Below, piece by piece: positions 18,459 to 28,613 of a DNA stretch of 64,000 bases (position 1 is its first letter; every line of letters begins with the position of its first letter). The notes under the pieces are model-generated. The model made no database searches, was not told the origin of the DNA, and worked only from the letters and a program-made list of their open reading frames with translations. The DNA lies in assembly GCF_000368765.1 (NCBI RefSeq), contig NZ_KB849654.1, forward strand, positions 395,732-459,731. The letters are read 5' to 3'. This stretch comes from Acinetobacter junii CIP 64.5. Lineage in GTDB: Bacteria > Pseudomonadota > Gammaproteobacteria > Pseudomonadales > Moraxellaceae. The position numbers and the translations under genes were made by a program.

Positions 18459-19235
18459 TTAGCGCTGAACCATTTTATTCATGACAAATGAGGTTGCGAT
18501 CTTATTTACTTCAAGAAAAACAAAGTAATCTAAGCACTTAAATTCCTCATCAAAAAATGCTTCTTTTGACAACTTTGATTGCATGCCTAAATAAGTCTGA
18601 AATAATTTCGGCATACGTTCATCTTGCGGAAAACTATAATCAGGACGCTCAGGTTCAAATGCTCGCTTTGAGCGAATGTCGATAGTTTGATGATCCGCAA
18701 GCTGTTGAATCTGACGGTGCGTGTAATAAGTACGGGCTAAGTTATCTTCGAGATGAATACTTACGCAACCCATCAAATATTTTGCACGCATCGACCAAAG
18801 AATTTTTGGTGCCATGTTTAGCCAAAGCATCGACAAAGCTTTACCAGAGCGGAATTGTGGATGCACGCAAGTACGTCCGATTTCAACAATACTCGGTAAA
18901 TGTGATAAATGTGGAACGATCTCGAACTCTTGAGCACTATAACTCTGCCCAATCTCATATCCTTGAAATAATTTAAGTCGTGTATAGGCAACAATTTCAC
19001 CCGACCATTTATCTCTCAATACCGCATGTTCACAACCAAAATCATAAAGATCTTGATCAAGATCATCTTCAAAAGTTAAGCCAAATTGATGTGAAAATTG
19101 TTTTGCTCTAAAACGCTGTACGTCTTGTAATTCTTTTAAAGTGTCAACCCATTCAAAGCGATACTGATTTTGAGCTGGTTTTTGACGTAAAGGTAAGGTC
19201 AAATTTTGACGATACTGATTTAATTTTTCTAGCAT
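18459..19235 (-). CDS. GNAT-fold acyltransferase, OlsB/FeeM-like
   Basis: Product of 258 aa. The segment IVEIGRTCVHPQFRSGKALSM followed by a short helix and YLMGCVSI is the signature of the ornithine lipid N-acyltransferase OlsB and related N-acyl amino acid synthases, which take a fatty acyl chain from acyl-ACP. The N-terminal VQRFRAKQF step is also shared. No OlsA-type partner is adjacent, although an unrelated acyltransferase lies at 25.7 kb. So ornithine lipid synthesis is only a possibility. Likely cytoplasmic, associated with the inner membrane. Confidence 0.75.
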   Translation of the reverse strand: MLEKLNQYRQNLTLPLRQKPAQNQYRFEWVDTLKELQDVQRFRAKQFSHQFGLTFEDDLDQDLYDFGCEHAVLRDKWSGEIVAYTRLKLFQGYEIGQSYSAQEFEIVPHLSHLPSIVEIGRTCVHPQFRSGKALSMLWLNMAPKILWSMRAKYLMGCVSIHLEDNLARTYYTHRQIQQLADHQTIDIRSKRAFEPERPDYSFPQDERMPKLFQTYLGMQSKLSKEAFFDEEFKCLDYFVFLEVNKIATSFVMNKMVQR

Positions 19236-19390
19236 AATGAAAGCTCCTTATGACTAGAATCACCTTAAATCCTATTAATGACATTTTAGTGAATGAAAAA
19301 TGAAGAGATGATGACGGTCATTTACGCTGACCTTTTTAAAAGAGTCTTTGAGACGGAGAACAAAATTTGAATTGAAGAACTATAAATAAA

Positions 19391-19419
19391 ATCCTCCCTT
19401 CACGACTAAAAGGGAGGAT
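19391..19419 (-). terminator. terminator after argB
   Basis: Arms ATCCTCCCTT (19391-19400) and AAGGGAGGAT (19410-19419), followed on the minus strand by TTTATTTATA. Confidence 0.85.
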
Positions 19420-19435
19420 AAGAAAGATTTAAAAC

Positions 19436-20347
<912 letters not shown>

Positions 20348-21769
20348 TTAAGCCTGTGCTAGTTCTTGTGCAATTTGTGGATATCGAGTTTGCAACATAG
20401 AAACAAATTTATCGCGAATTTCAACTAACCGATCTGGATGATCTGCATCAAAACGAACAGTAAAATACTCGCCTGTATTGGATGCTCGAATAATGCCAAA
20501 ACCATCATTAAAATCAAGTCTTACACCATCAATTTTACTTAACTGTGCGCCTAAATCCTGACTTAAAGTTTCAATTTCATTTAAAACACTTAATGGATTA
20601 ATATCATGGGTACTAATATAAGTATCTTCGGTACAGCAACGCTCAGGATATTGTTTTAGCAATGCAGATAAATTTGCTGAACTTGAATGGGTGAGATATT
20701 CCATAACACGTAGTGCAGCATATAGACCATCATCATAACCAAAACCACGACCATCATTGAAAACATAATGCCCAGCATATTCACCACCAAATACAGCAGC
20801 ACCATTTGATTGCGTTAAATAAGTTCGTAAAAAACTACTTCCCGTGCGAATCATTTTGGCTTGCCCACCTAATTGTTGGACTGTATTAGCAACCATTTGT
20901 GAGCATTTGACATCAAATACAATTTCTTTTTGGGGATGATTTTCTAAGCACATTTGTGCAAATAAAGAAAGCAAACGATCAGGACTAATAATCGTGGCAT
21001 TTTCATCTAGCAAAACGACTCGATCGCCATCACCGTCTAACGCAATTCCAATATCTGCTTGATGTTCAATAATAAATTGTTGTAGACGTCTCAAGTGTTC
21101 AGCATGCGATGGGTCAGGTGCATGATCAGGAAAATGACCATTTGCGTCACAACGTAATGCAATCACGTCGCAACCAAGCTTTTCCAGTACAACTTTAGCA
21201 CATCGTCCAGCTGAGCCATGTAAGCCATCCAAAACAACCTTCAATGGTCTCGCAAGTTGAATATCATCGAGCAAAGATTGTTGATATTGTAAACAATAAT
21301 GAGGAATTACTTGATGAGTAATTGTCTCATCTCGAATTTGATAATCTACTTTAATAGGTATATTTTGAGCAAACAGCCCAACTTCTTGAATCACTTCTGG
21401 ACTAGGTGGCTCACCTTTTAAAATCCATTTAATTCCATTATCAGACTTCGGATTGTGACTTGCCGTCACCATAATACCGTTACCACCAAAATCACGAGCA
21501 ATGTAATACATCATTGGTGATGAGCAGCACCCGATATTAATAACTTCAAAACCTTGTTTTTCCAATATATGCTGTAGAATATCAGCATACGTTGGACTAG
21601 TTAATCTTGCATCATATCCAATAACAATTTGATGTTGATCATATTTTTTATATTGAAATGCTAATGCATGCGCAATTGAACGAATTATCGTAGGCGTTAG
21701 ATTAGAAAGCTTTCCACGGATGTCATAGGCACGAAAAATATTCAGAGGAAACGTATGTTTTATATTCAC
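20348..21769 (-). CDS. algC: phosphomannomutase/phosphoglucomutase AlgC
   Basis: Product of 473 aa. Four alpha-D-phosphohexomutase domains: the active-site serine loop TASHNPKSDNGIK, the Mg loop ALDGDGDRVVLLD, the sugar loop GGEYAGHYVF, and the C-terminal phosphate loop RASNTGEYFTVRFDAD. It interconverts hexose 6-phosphate and 1-phosphate for surface polysaccharide and LOS. It lies between dut (192 bp upstream) and argB. The N-terminus FRAYDIRG fixes the start region. Confidence 0.96.
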   Translation of the reverse strand: MNIKHTFPLNIFRAYDIRGKLSNLTPTIIRSIAHALAFQYKKYDQHQIVIGYDARLTSPTYADILQHILEKQGFEVINIGCCSSPMMYYIARDFGGNGIMVTASHNPKSDNGIKWILKGEPPSPEVIQEVGLFAQNIPIKVDYQIRDETITHQVIPHYCLQYQQSLLDDIQLARPLKVVLDGLHGSAGRCAKVVLEKLGCDVIALRCDANGHFPDHAPDPSHAEHLRRLQQFIIEHQADIGIALDGDGDRVVLLDENATIISPDRLLSLFAQMCLENHPQKEIVFDVKCSQMVANTVQQLGGQAKMIRTGSSFLRTYLTQSNGAAVFGGEYAGHYVFNDGRGFGYDDGLYAALRVMEYLTHSSSANLSALLKQYPERCCTEDTYISTHDINPLSVLNEIETLSQDLGAQLSKIDGVRLDFNDGFGIIRASNTGEYFTVRFDADHPDRLVEIRDKFVSMLQTRYPQIAQELAQA

Positions 21770-21908
21770 AGCAAGCCCCTATTCTTATAATCATTCGATT
21801 ATTAAAAAAAACTTAAACTATTAAGAAATTAATTAACCCTTGTTCAGAAAAATTAAAATAATTAATCAGCTGCTTTTTAATATAAATTCAAATAACAATC
21901 AATATGAA

Positions 21909-21941
21909 AAATGCAATGTTTTTCAGTTAAACATTGCATTT
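21909..21941 (-). terminator. terminator after dut
   Basis: Perfect 13-bp stem, AAATGCAATGTTT (21909-21921) and its complement (21929-21941), with a 7-base loop and an AT-rich tail. Confidence 0.7.
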
Positions 21942-21961
21942 AAAATAATAAGGCTTGGGAA

Positions 21962-22414
21962 TTACTGTTGACCAGTATGTCCAAAACCACCTGCTCCGCG
22001 CTCTGTAGCAACAAATTCATTCACTTGTTCAAACTCTGCTTGAACTACAGGAACGAGTACATATTGCGCCAAACGCTCGCCTGGCTCTAGGCGGAATGTA
22101 TTTTTTCCACGGTTCCAAACAGAAACCATCAGTTCGCCTTGGTAGTCTGAATCAATCAAACCGACTAAATTACCTAATACAATACCATGTTTATGCCCAA
22201 GACCCGAACGCGGCAAAATTAATCCCGCAAAGTTTGGGTCTTCGATGTAAATTGCCAAGCCTGTTTTAACTAAAACCGTTTCACCCGCAGCAATTTCAAT
22301 TGCTTCATCTAAACAAGCACGCAAATCTAAGCCAGCTGAACCTGTTGTTGCGTACGATGGCAATGCCCATTCTTGACCTAAACGTGCATCTAATACTTTA
22401 ACTTGAACTTTCAT
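21962..22414 (-). CDS. dut: deoxyuridine 5'-triphosphate nucleotidohydrolase
   Basis: Product of 150 aa, a trimeric dUTPase with all five motifs visible: [41 protein letters not shown] and the C-terminal GAGGFGHTG arm. It cleaves dUTP to dUMP and keeps uracil out of DNA. It starts 22 nt after the rep helicase gene ends, probably co-transcribed. Confidence 0.98.
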   Translation of the reverse strand: MKVQVKVLDARLGQEWALPSYATTGSAGLDLRACLDEAIEIAAGETVLVKTGLAIYIEDPNFAGLILPRSGLGHKHGIVLGNLVGLIDSDYQGELMVSVWNRGKNTFRLEPGERLAQYVLVPVVQAEFEQVNEFVATERGAGGFGHTGQQ

Positions 22415-22436
22415 TACAACTTCCTACAAATAATCT

Positions 22437-24476
22437 TTAACGTTTCAATAATGCTTTTAAGTTGGCAAGATACTGTTGAGCCTGTTCTTTAGGGTCAACA
22501 TTTGGTGCTAGTTTCTTTTTACGACCATGCCACTCTAAATCATCTTGTGGTAATTCATCTAAAAAACGACTCGGAGTCATTTGTCGCATTTGACCGCCAT
22601 TCTTACGTTGCTCTGCAAGCGTTAAAGTTAGACCTTGACGCGCACGAGTAATCCCTACGTACATCAGACGGCGTTCTTCTTCAATGGTTTCAGACGCAAT
22701 CGAGTTCTTATGCGGCAATAACTCTTCTTCTAAACCAATCATGTAGACGTATGGAAATTCCAAACCTTTCGCAGCATGCAATGTCAACAAATTGACTTTA
22801 TCTGTATCTTCTTCTTCCTGTTGCTGCTCCAACATGTCTAGAAGAACCAATTTACGAATGACACTTTCAATATTTTTTTCATCGACATCGTCTGTACGAT
22901 TAATTAAGTTTTGGATACTTGTGTACAGACTTTCAATATTATCGATCTTCGTTTTTTCTTGAGCTGGCGTTGCAGCTTGCTCACGAACATAATCAATGTA
23001 GCCTGCTTCGTTGATCATTTGACGTACTTTGGGTACTGGTTCGTCATCATCTAACAGTTCACGTGTAAAAGTCGCAATAAAGTCTGCAAACTCATGTAAT
23101 TGAGTCGCCGCTTTTTTTGGTAAAACCATTGCAAGACGTTGATCAGAAGAAGCCGTCAATAAAGATAGGGTATTTTCTTGAGCAAATAGACCTAACTTTT
23201 CTAAAGTGACAGGACCAATTGCACGTTTCGGCGTATTGATAATACGTAAAAAAGCACTGTCATCTTCGGGATTGATAATGAGACGTAAGTAACTCATTAC
23301 GTCTTTAATCTCAGCGCGGGCGAAGAATGATTGACCACCTGACAATTTATATGGAATTTGCATCTGACGCAGTTGTGTTTCAAGAACACGTGCTTGGAAA
23401 TTACCACGATACAGAATCGCGTAATCTTTCCAATTTTTTCCATTCATCAATTTATGCGTGATTAAATCTTTGACTACGCGTTCAGCTTCATCATCATCAT
23501 TTAAACACGTGATTACACGAATGGTTTCACCGTGCCCTTTATCACTCCATAACTTTTTATCAAAGATATGAGGGTTATTTTCAATGACAGCATTCGCCGC
23601 TTTTAAAATTCGACTGGTAGAACGATAGTTTTGCTCAAGCTTAATTACTTTAAGATTATGGAAATCATCTTTTAATAAAGCCATGTTTTCAGGCTTTGCA
23701 CCACGCCAAGCGTAAATCGACTGATCGTCGTCACCTACCGCAGTAAACTGCCCCATCACCCCAACAAGCAATTTCACTAAGGTATATTGTGCTGTATTGG
23801 TATCTTGATATTCATCTACGAGTAAGTAACGAACACGATTTTGCCATTTATCACGAACCTCAGCATTTTCCTGAAGCAATCGTGTCGGCATTACGATCAA
23901 GTCATCAAAATCTACAGCGTTATAAGCTCTCAAATTACGTTCATAAAGTTGATACAAATGAGCAAGCTGAACGTCTTCAGGTGTTTCACATGTTGAATGA
24001 GCTTGCTCAGGTATGACCAGATCATTTTTCCAATCCGAGATTTTCTTCATGGCTTTCGCGATCAGTTCTTTACTTTCTGCTCCAGATAGGTTGTCACGCT
24101 GCATTAGATCCATCAGGATTCTTTTGCAATCATCTGCATCCAAAATCGAAAAATTCGCTTTTAAAGGTAAATGTTTTAACTCTATTCGAAGCAAATTCAA
24201 ACCAAATGTGTGGAATGTAGAGACTGAAAGCCCTTTGGCTTCTTCACGTGAAAGCAACTTACCGACACGCTCTTTCATTTCACGTGCAGCTTTATTGGTA
24301 AAAGTCATCGCAGTAATACGATGCGCAGGAATACCACATTGTTGAACCAGAAAAGCGATCTTTCGAGTGATTACAGAAGTCTTACCCGAGCCTGCACCTG
24401 CAAGCACCAACAATGGCCCCTGAACATATTTCATGGCTTCAAGTTGCTTGTCATTGAGTTGACTGGCAGATGACAT
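22437..24476 (-). CDS. rep: ATP-dependent DNA helicase Rep
   Basis: Product of 679 aa from the ATG at 24476 (MSSASQLNDKQLEAM); an upstream frame extension to 24518 is not needed. Superfamily 1A motifs: GAGSGKT (Walker A), MTFTNKAAREMKERV, VDEYQDTN (motif II), DDQSIYAWRGA (III), EQNYRSTSRIL (IV), LLTLHAAKGLEFPYVY (V) and YVGITRARQGL (VI). It translocates 3'-5' and clears roadblocks at replication forks. Length and the FSILDADDCKRIL insert favour Rep over UvrD. Confidence 0.95.
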   Translation of the reverse strand: MSSASQLNDKQLEAMKYVQGPLLVLAGAGSGKTSVITRKIAFLVQQCGIPAHRITAMTFTNKAAREMKERVGKLLSREEAKGLSVSTFHTFGLNLLRIELKHLPLKANFSILDADDCKRILMDLMQRDNLSGAESKELIAKAMKKISDWKNDLVIPEQAHSTCETPEDVQLAHLYQLYERNLRAYNAVDFDDLIVMPTRLLQENAEVRDKWQNRVRYLLVDEYQDTNTAQYTLVKLLVGVMGQFTAVGDDDQSIYAWRGAKPENMALLKDDFHNLKVIKLEQNYRSTSRILKAANAVIENNPHIFDKKLWSDKGHGETIRVITCLNDDDEAERVVKDLITHKLMNGKNWKDYAILYRGNFQARVLETQLRQMQIPYKLSGGQSFFARAEIKDVMSYLRLIINPEDDSAFLRIINTPKRAIGPVTLEKLGLFAQENTLSLLTASSDQRLAMVLPKKAATQLHEFADFIATFTRELLDDDEPVPKVRQMINEAGYIDYVREQAATPAQEKTKIDNIESLYTSIQNLINRTDDVDEKNIESVIRKLVLLDMLEQQQEEEDTDKVNLLTLHAAKGLEFPYVYMIGLEEELLPHKNSIASETIEEERRLMYVGITRARQGLTLTLAEQRKNGGQMRQMTPSRFLDELPQDDLEWHGRKKKLAPNVDPKEQAQQYLANLKALLKR

Positions 24477-24618
24477 CGTTGTAATACCTCTCACGTTTTC
24501 GAGCATGATTATAGACATCTATTTTTTAGAATCCCAATAATAAATCTGAGGATATGTATAAATTATGATGTCTTACTCCAAGATGGCGTCACTATTTGTC
24601 GTACTAAAAACTTGGCAA

Positions 24619-24647
24619 TAAAAAAACCACCCGAAGGTGGTCTTTTT
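24619..24647 (-). terminator. terminator of the OmpA-like lipoprotein gene
   Basis: Arms ACCACC and GGTGGT (24626-24641) with tetraloop CGAA and T-runs on either side. Confidence 0.88.
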
Positions 24648-24660
24648 ACAGCAATATTAA

Positions 24661-25323
24661 TTACTGTTTAGCATAAATGCTGATTTCAACACGGCGGTTT
24701 TGTTCTTTACCTGCCGCAGTTGCGTTTGAAGCGATAGGATTAGAAGAACCTAAACCTTGTGCATCAATACGGCTGCTTGAAACACCTTGGCTTGCTAAAT
24801 AGTTTTTAACTGATTGAGCACGTGCTTGAGACAATGGGATATTGATTGAATCATTACCAGTATTGTCTGTGTAGCCAGTAACTAAGATTGCGCTCTTGTT
24901 ATCTTCAGCTAAAGTTTGTGCCACTTTGTTTAAAGTGCCGTAGAAGTTTGGTTTGATGTTTGATTTATTTGTATCAAACGTGATGCTACCAGGCATGATC
25001 AACTGAACAGAACCATCTGGGTTACGGCCAACTTCTACACCAGTACCTGCCATTTGAGCACGTAATTTTTTCTCTTTATTATCGAGATATAAACCACTCG
25101 CACCACCAAGGATTGCACCAATCGCAGCTGCGCGGTTGTTTTGTGAAGAAGAGTTAGCATTACCTTTTGAGATACCATAACCTGCAGCTGCACCAATTAA
25201 TGTACCTAAAGCAGCTTTGTCGTATGAAACACCGCCGATATCATTACCTTGTCCGCTCATTGTTTGGCAACCAGAAAGTACCAATCCAGCCCCTACGAGT
25301 GTTGAAATAACTAATGCACGCAT
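24661..25323 (-). CDS. OmpA-family peptidoglycan-associated lipoprotein with glycine-zipper
   Basis: Product of 220 aa. The lipoprotein signal ends VLSGC (Cys19). A glycine-zipper stretch (residues 40-80: GTLIGAAAGYG... AIGAILGGASGLYL) is followed by a C-terminal OmpA/MotB domain with TGYTDNTGND, LSQARAQSVKNYLASQGV, GLGSSNPIASN and NRRVEISI, the peptidoglycan-binding residues (Asp in TGYTDN and Arg in NRRVEI). Similar in plan to E. coli YiaD. It probably anchors the outer membrane to the wall. Monocistronic with a terminator and a 387-bp upstream gap. Confidence 0.92.
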   Translation of the reverse strand: MRALVISTLVGAGLVLSGCQTMSGQGNDIGGVSYDKAALGTLIGAAAGYGISKGNANSSSQNNRAAAIGAILGGASGLYLDNKEKKLRAQMAGTGVEVGRNPDGSVQLIMPGSITFDTNKSNIKPNFYGTLNKVAQTLAEDNKSAILVTGYTDNTGNDSINIPLSQARAQSVKNYLASQGVSSSRIDAQGLGSSNPIASNATAAGKEQNRRVEISIYAKQ

Positions 25324-25710
25324 CGCGTAGCTCCTGTCTATGTATTTTGTTGTCTGAACAGATAATGAATGAGAAAATTCAGCTAGACCATTGATATTTT
25401 GTTAATAATAAATAGTTTATTTGTATTTTTGTAATATTTTGATGCACTTTACATTTCCACTTAATCATAGTTTCTTCATGTTTATCCAATTGTGAAGAAA
25501 TCAAGGAAATTTATAAGTTAGAATAAGCTTCGCAAACAAACTAAAATTTGTACATATGCGACAGATTCACGTTTTCTGCACAGAAAAATTAATTCAAATG
25601 GTTTAAATATATAAAAAAATGTCAATATTAATAAATATACAGTTGTATTTAAACCACTGTTGTTTATAGTTAATCCATCTTTTCAAAACATCTGCCTCAA
25701 GGTTCGATTT
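25324..25710. other. intergenic stretch of 387 bp with an 11-bp inverted repeat
   Basis: No gene seen on either strand. It must hold the divergent promoters of the OmpA-like lipoprotein gene and the acyltransferase gene. An inverted repeat TGGTTTAAATA (25599-25609) and TATTTAAACCA (25646-25656) lies 55-112 bp before the acyltransferase start, with a 36-base very AT-rich centre; it could be a paired operator. Confidence 0.5.
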
Positions 25711-26628
25711 ATGTCTACCGCGAATAAGAAAACATCATTATTGCGAAAGGTCAGTAAAGGTCTTACTGTTAGTTCTGTGATCACAGGAAGTACATTTCTA
25801 CATGGACCTCCTGTTCTGGCTTTAGGTCTCACTAAATTATTCAAAAAATCTGCCAAAGTAGACGAAACCAATATTCAACTAGCCAATAGCTGGATTGGGG
25901 TAAACAACCAACTGATTGAGAAAGTTTTACCAAACCTAAAATGGGACATTACCATTGATGAAAAATTAGATCTCAATCTACAAGGTCGCTATATGATGAT
26001 TTGTAATCATCAAAGCTGGGTAGATACAACGGTAAATCAATATTTTGGTCTGAATCGAATGCCTCTTACTCGCTTTTTTACGAAGTGGGAGCTGATCTTT
26101 ATTCCATTTGTGGGTCAGGCTTTTAAAATCTTGGGTTTCCCAATGATGAAACGCCATACCAAAGAACAAATTGCTAAAAATCCTGAACTCAAACATCGTG
26201 ATTTGCTAGAAGCACGTAAGGCATGTGAACAACTATTAAGTCAGCCATTCACCCTTCTCAATTATTTAGAAGGTACTCGATTTACGCCTGAAAAACATTC
26301 ACAACAACAATCACCTTATAAGAACCTACTTAAACCCAAAGCTGGTGGCTTAGCCCTAGCATTAAACATACTTGGTGACAAGATTGATGCATTAGTGGAT
26401 ATGACGATTGTCTATCCTGAAGGTGCGCCAGGTTATGGCGACTTTTGGTTAGGTGACGTTTCAAGCATTGCTGTTGATTTACGCAAAATTGAAATTCCTG
26501 ATTGGGTTTTGGGTGGAAATTACGAAGATGATGCAGTTTATCGTGAACGCTTTCAGAAATGGGTAGATCAAATCTGGACTGAAAAAGATCAACTTATTAG
26601 TCAACTCAAATCAAGATATAATTCATAA
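25711..26628 (+). CDS. inner-membrane 1-acylglycerol-3-phosphate acyltransferase-like protein (YihG-like)
   Basis: Product of 305 aa from the ATG at 25711 (an upstream TTG frame extension was discarded). PlsC-type motifs: NHQSWVDT (HX4D catalytic pair), then RFFTKWEL and IPFVGQAFKILGFPMMKR, then EGTRFTPEKH (motif III) and a proline motif near VTIVYPEG. It resembles E. coli YihG (AcfA-like lysophospholipid acyltransferases) in length and motif spacing. One N-terminal hydrophobic segment around residues 20-35. It precedes a voltage-sensor-like protein gene by 24 nt, probably one operon. Confidence 0.88.
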   Translation: MSTANKKTSLLRKVSKGLTVSSVITGSTFLHGPPVLALGLTKLFKKSAKVDETNIQLANSWIGVNNQLIEKVLPNLKWDITIDEKLDLNLQGRYMMICNHQSWVDTTVNQYFGLNRMPLTRFFTKWELIFIPFVGQAFKILGFPMMKRHTKEQIAKNPELKHRDLLEARKACEQLLSQPFTLLNYLEGTRFTPEKHSQQQSPYKNLLKPKAGGLALALNILGDKIDALVDMTIVYPEGAPGYGDFWLGDVSSIAVDLRKIEIPDWVLGGNYEDDAVYRERFQKWVDQIWTEKDQLISQLKSRYNS

Positions 26629-26652
26629 TCTCTTCAAGGATTGAGCAGAAAG

Positions 26653-27711
26653 ATGACCCAGCAGGACACCGATAAAAACTCTAAATATAACTATGTTAAT
26701 CCGAACAGTAAGTTCTTCAAGCTGTTTCTTATTTATGACATTTTCATGGTTTTTATTATTGTTTTCAATTTGTTCTGTCTTGGAATGAACTTTTTCCTGA
26801 TGAGTAATATTGGTGAATGGTTTTTTAACACCATTCACCTCTATAGCGTTTTAGAGTTTTATCGTAGCTATCTACATCCATGGGTTATCACAACCGAAGC
26901 TTGGTTTATTATCTTCCTGATTGTTGAGCTTGCGATTCGTTGGCTACTATCAATCATACAAAAGCATCACGCGCGTTGGTGGTTCTTTCCATTTATTCAC
27001 TGGTATGAAATTGTTGCAATTATCCCCCACTTTCGCTTTCTGCGTTTATTCCGTGCGGGGATTATCGCGTATCGTTTACATGAGCTTGGATATAAAGTTG
27101 TACCCGATAGCATCCGCTTAAAAGCAATTTTTTATTATCGTGTTGTCATGGAAGAACTTTCTGATCGGGTTGTGATCACTGTAATCGATGGCATTAAACA
27201 CGAACTGGATACTAGCTCAAGTCATAAAAAAATTATTCATGATCTAGTCGATCATCATCGTCAATTATTTACTGTGACACTATCTTCAATGTTGCAAGAA
27301 TCGCTCGCAAAAGCTTTACAACAGCAACAACCAATCATTACTCAAAAAGTAGGTCATATTGTTAATCAAGCAATCGAAGATACACCTGAACTCACTCAAC
27401 TATTACGTCTGATTCCTATTGTTGGCAGTCGCATAGAACAACAAATTCAAAGTATCGGACAACGTTTGGGTGAAAACATTACCGCGGGTTTAATTGAACC
27501 GTTCACAGCTAGCTCATTTGAACGTCCAAATGAAAACTATTTACTGATCGCAGAAAAAGTCAGTCAATTAAATATTGATAACCAATACTTAGAAGAACTT
27601 GTAGAATCAGTAGTCTATGAAAGCCTCGAAGCGATTCGAAAACAAGTCAAAGTTAAACAATGGCAACAAACATTAAATGAATATGATCAATTGGATAAAA
27701 AAGCAGTGTGA
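26653..27711 (+). CDS. membrane protein resembling a voltage-sensor domain without a pore
   Basis: Product of 352 aa from the ATG at 26653; a TTG at 26641 also fits an AAGGA site. I do not recognise a named gene. The N-terminal 145 residues read like S1-S4 of a voltage-gated channel: S1 about 22-50, S2 about 80-102 (WFIIFLIVELAIRWLL, with Glu92 and Arg96), S3 about 110-126 (HWYEIVAIIPHF, like the usual NxxDxxxxxP), S4 about 128-143 with Arg at 128, 131, 134 and 141. No S5-S6 pore or selectivity filter follows. Instead there is a helical soluble region of about 200 residues. Hv1/VSP-like function or a distant ion_trans relative are both possible. It lies between the acyltransferase and minC. 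Confidence 0.6.
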   Translation: MTQQDTDKNSKYNYVNPNSKFFKLFLIYDIFMVFIIVFNLFCLGMNFFLMSNIGEWFFNTIHLYSVLEFYRSYLHPWVITTEAWFIIFLIVELAIRWLLSIIQKHHARWWFFPFIHWYEIVAIIPHFRFLRLFRAGIIAYRLHELGYKVVPDSIRLKAIFYYRVVMEELSDRVVITVIDGIKHELDTSSSHKKIIHDLVDHHRQLFTVTLSSMLQESLAKALQQQQPIITQKVGHIVNQAIEDTPELTQLLRLIPIVGSRIEQQIQSIGQRLGENITAGLIEPFTASSFERPNENYLLIAEKVSQLNIDNQYLEELVESVVYESLEAIRKQVKVKQWQQTLNEYDQLDKKAV

Positions 27712-27828
27712 TTACAAGAAAATTTACTAATCAAGCTAGAGAATTCGTGTAATTTGTTCTAGCATTTGCTTTTATTTACAACATGCTTAAACACAATAGA
27801 GTGCTTAAAAAGCCCTGAAGGATAAATT

Positions 27829-28548
27829 ATGGCTGACATACGGATTACGGGCAGAATGGTGAATTTTAGTCGACTCACGTTCGACACAAATGACCACGAT
27901 GCAATCCGACAGCAACTTACTAGCACACTAAACGAAGGTTCCTATTTAGGAACTTTAGTCATTCTAGACAGTACCGTTGAACAAGAATTGATTGCTCTTA
28001 TACAGCTACTGATTGATATTGGTTTACAACCTATGGCTGTAATCGATGGAATCTTAGGTGATGAAGCACGTGCAATCCAATTCCCTGTATTGCCCGCAGA
28101 TCAACCTTTACAGCGGATCAAAGCATCTAAAGAACAAGTCATCGAACATGTTGTCGAAAAACCAGCAGATCAGGCTGCAAAAGAAATACCACAAAAAGCT
28201 ACATCAAGTCCGCATATCACCTCATATCATGATGAAATTTTGCGAACTGGACAATGTTTAGTGCAAGATCAGGGTGATATTATCTTGAATGCTGGCATGA
28301 ATAGTGGTTCTGAAGTAATTGCATCTGGAAATATTCACATCTACGGGAATGCTCGTGGTAGAGTCATTGCTGGTGTGGGTGGACATATGTCCGCACGAAT
28401 TTTTTGCAATTCGCTTGAAGCAGAATTAATTTCTATTGCGGGTACTTATTGTGTAGCAGATGATATTCCTAAAGATATGATCAAAAAGCCTGTACATATT
28501 TATTTAAATAACAAGCAAGAGCTTGAATTTGAAGCCTTGCAGTTTTAA
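27829..28548 (+). CDS. minC: septum site-determining protein MinC
   Basis: Product of 239 aa. The N-terminal FtsZ-binding domain (residues 1-105) is followed by a variable linker and the C-terminal beta-helix (VLRTG-type start here [43 protein letters not shown], broken into short motifs [14 protein letters not shown] and GRVIAGVGG). Works with MinD to inhibit FtsZ polymerisation away from midcell. First of minC-minD-minE; 65 nt separate it from minD. The start has AAGGA 8 bases before. Confidence 0.97.
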   Translation: MADIRITGRMVNFSRLTFDTNDHDAIRQQLTSTLNEGSYLGTLVILDSTVEQELIALIQLLIDIGLQPMAVIDGILGDEARAIQFPVLPADQPLQRIKASKEQVIEHVVEKPADQAAKEIPQKATSSPHITSYHDEILRTGQCLVQDQGDIILNAGMNSGSEVIASGNIHIYGNARGRVIAGVGGHMSARIFCNSLEAELISIAGTYCVADDIPKDMIKKPVHIYLNNKQELEFEALQF

Positions 28549-28613
28549 GTTATCACATTAAACACCAAAAAAGCCCTTTTAGGGGCGTATGACCATAAAT
28601 AGGAGTGGATTCG

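Noticed and set aside
28565..28590. Hairpin AGCCC/GGGGC between minC and minD as a terminator
   Set aside because: The stem is short and interrupted and no T-run follows; minC-minD are expected to be co-transcribed.
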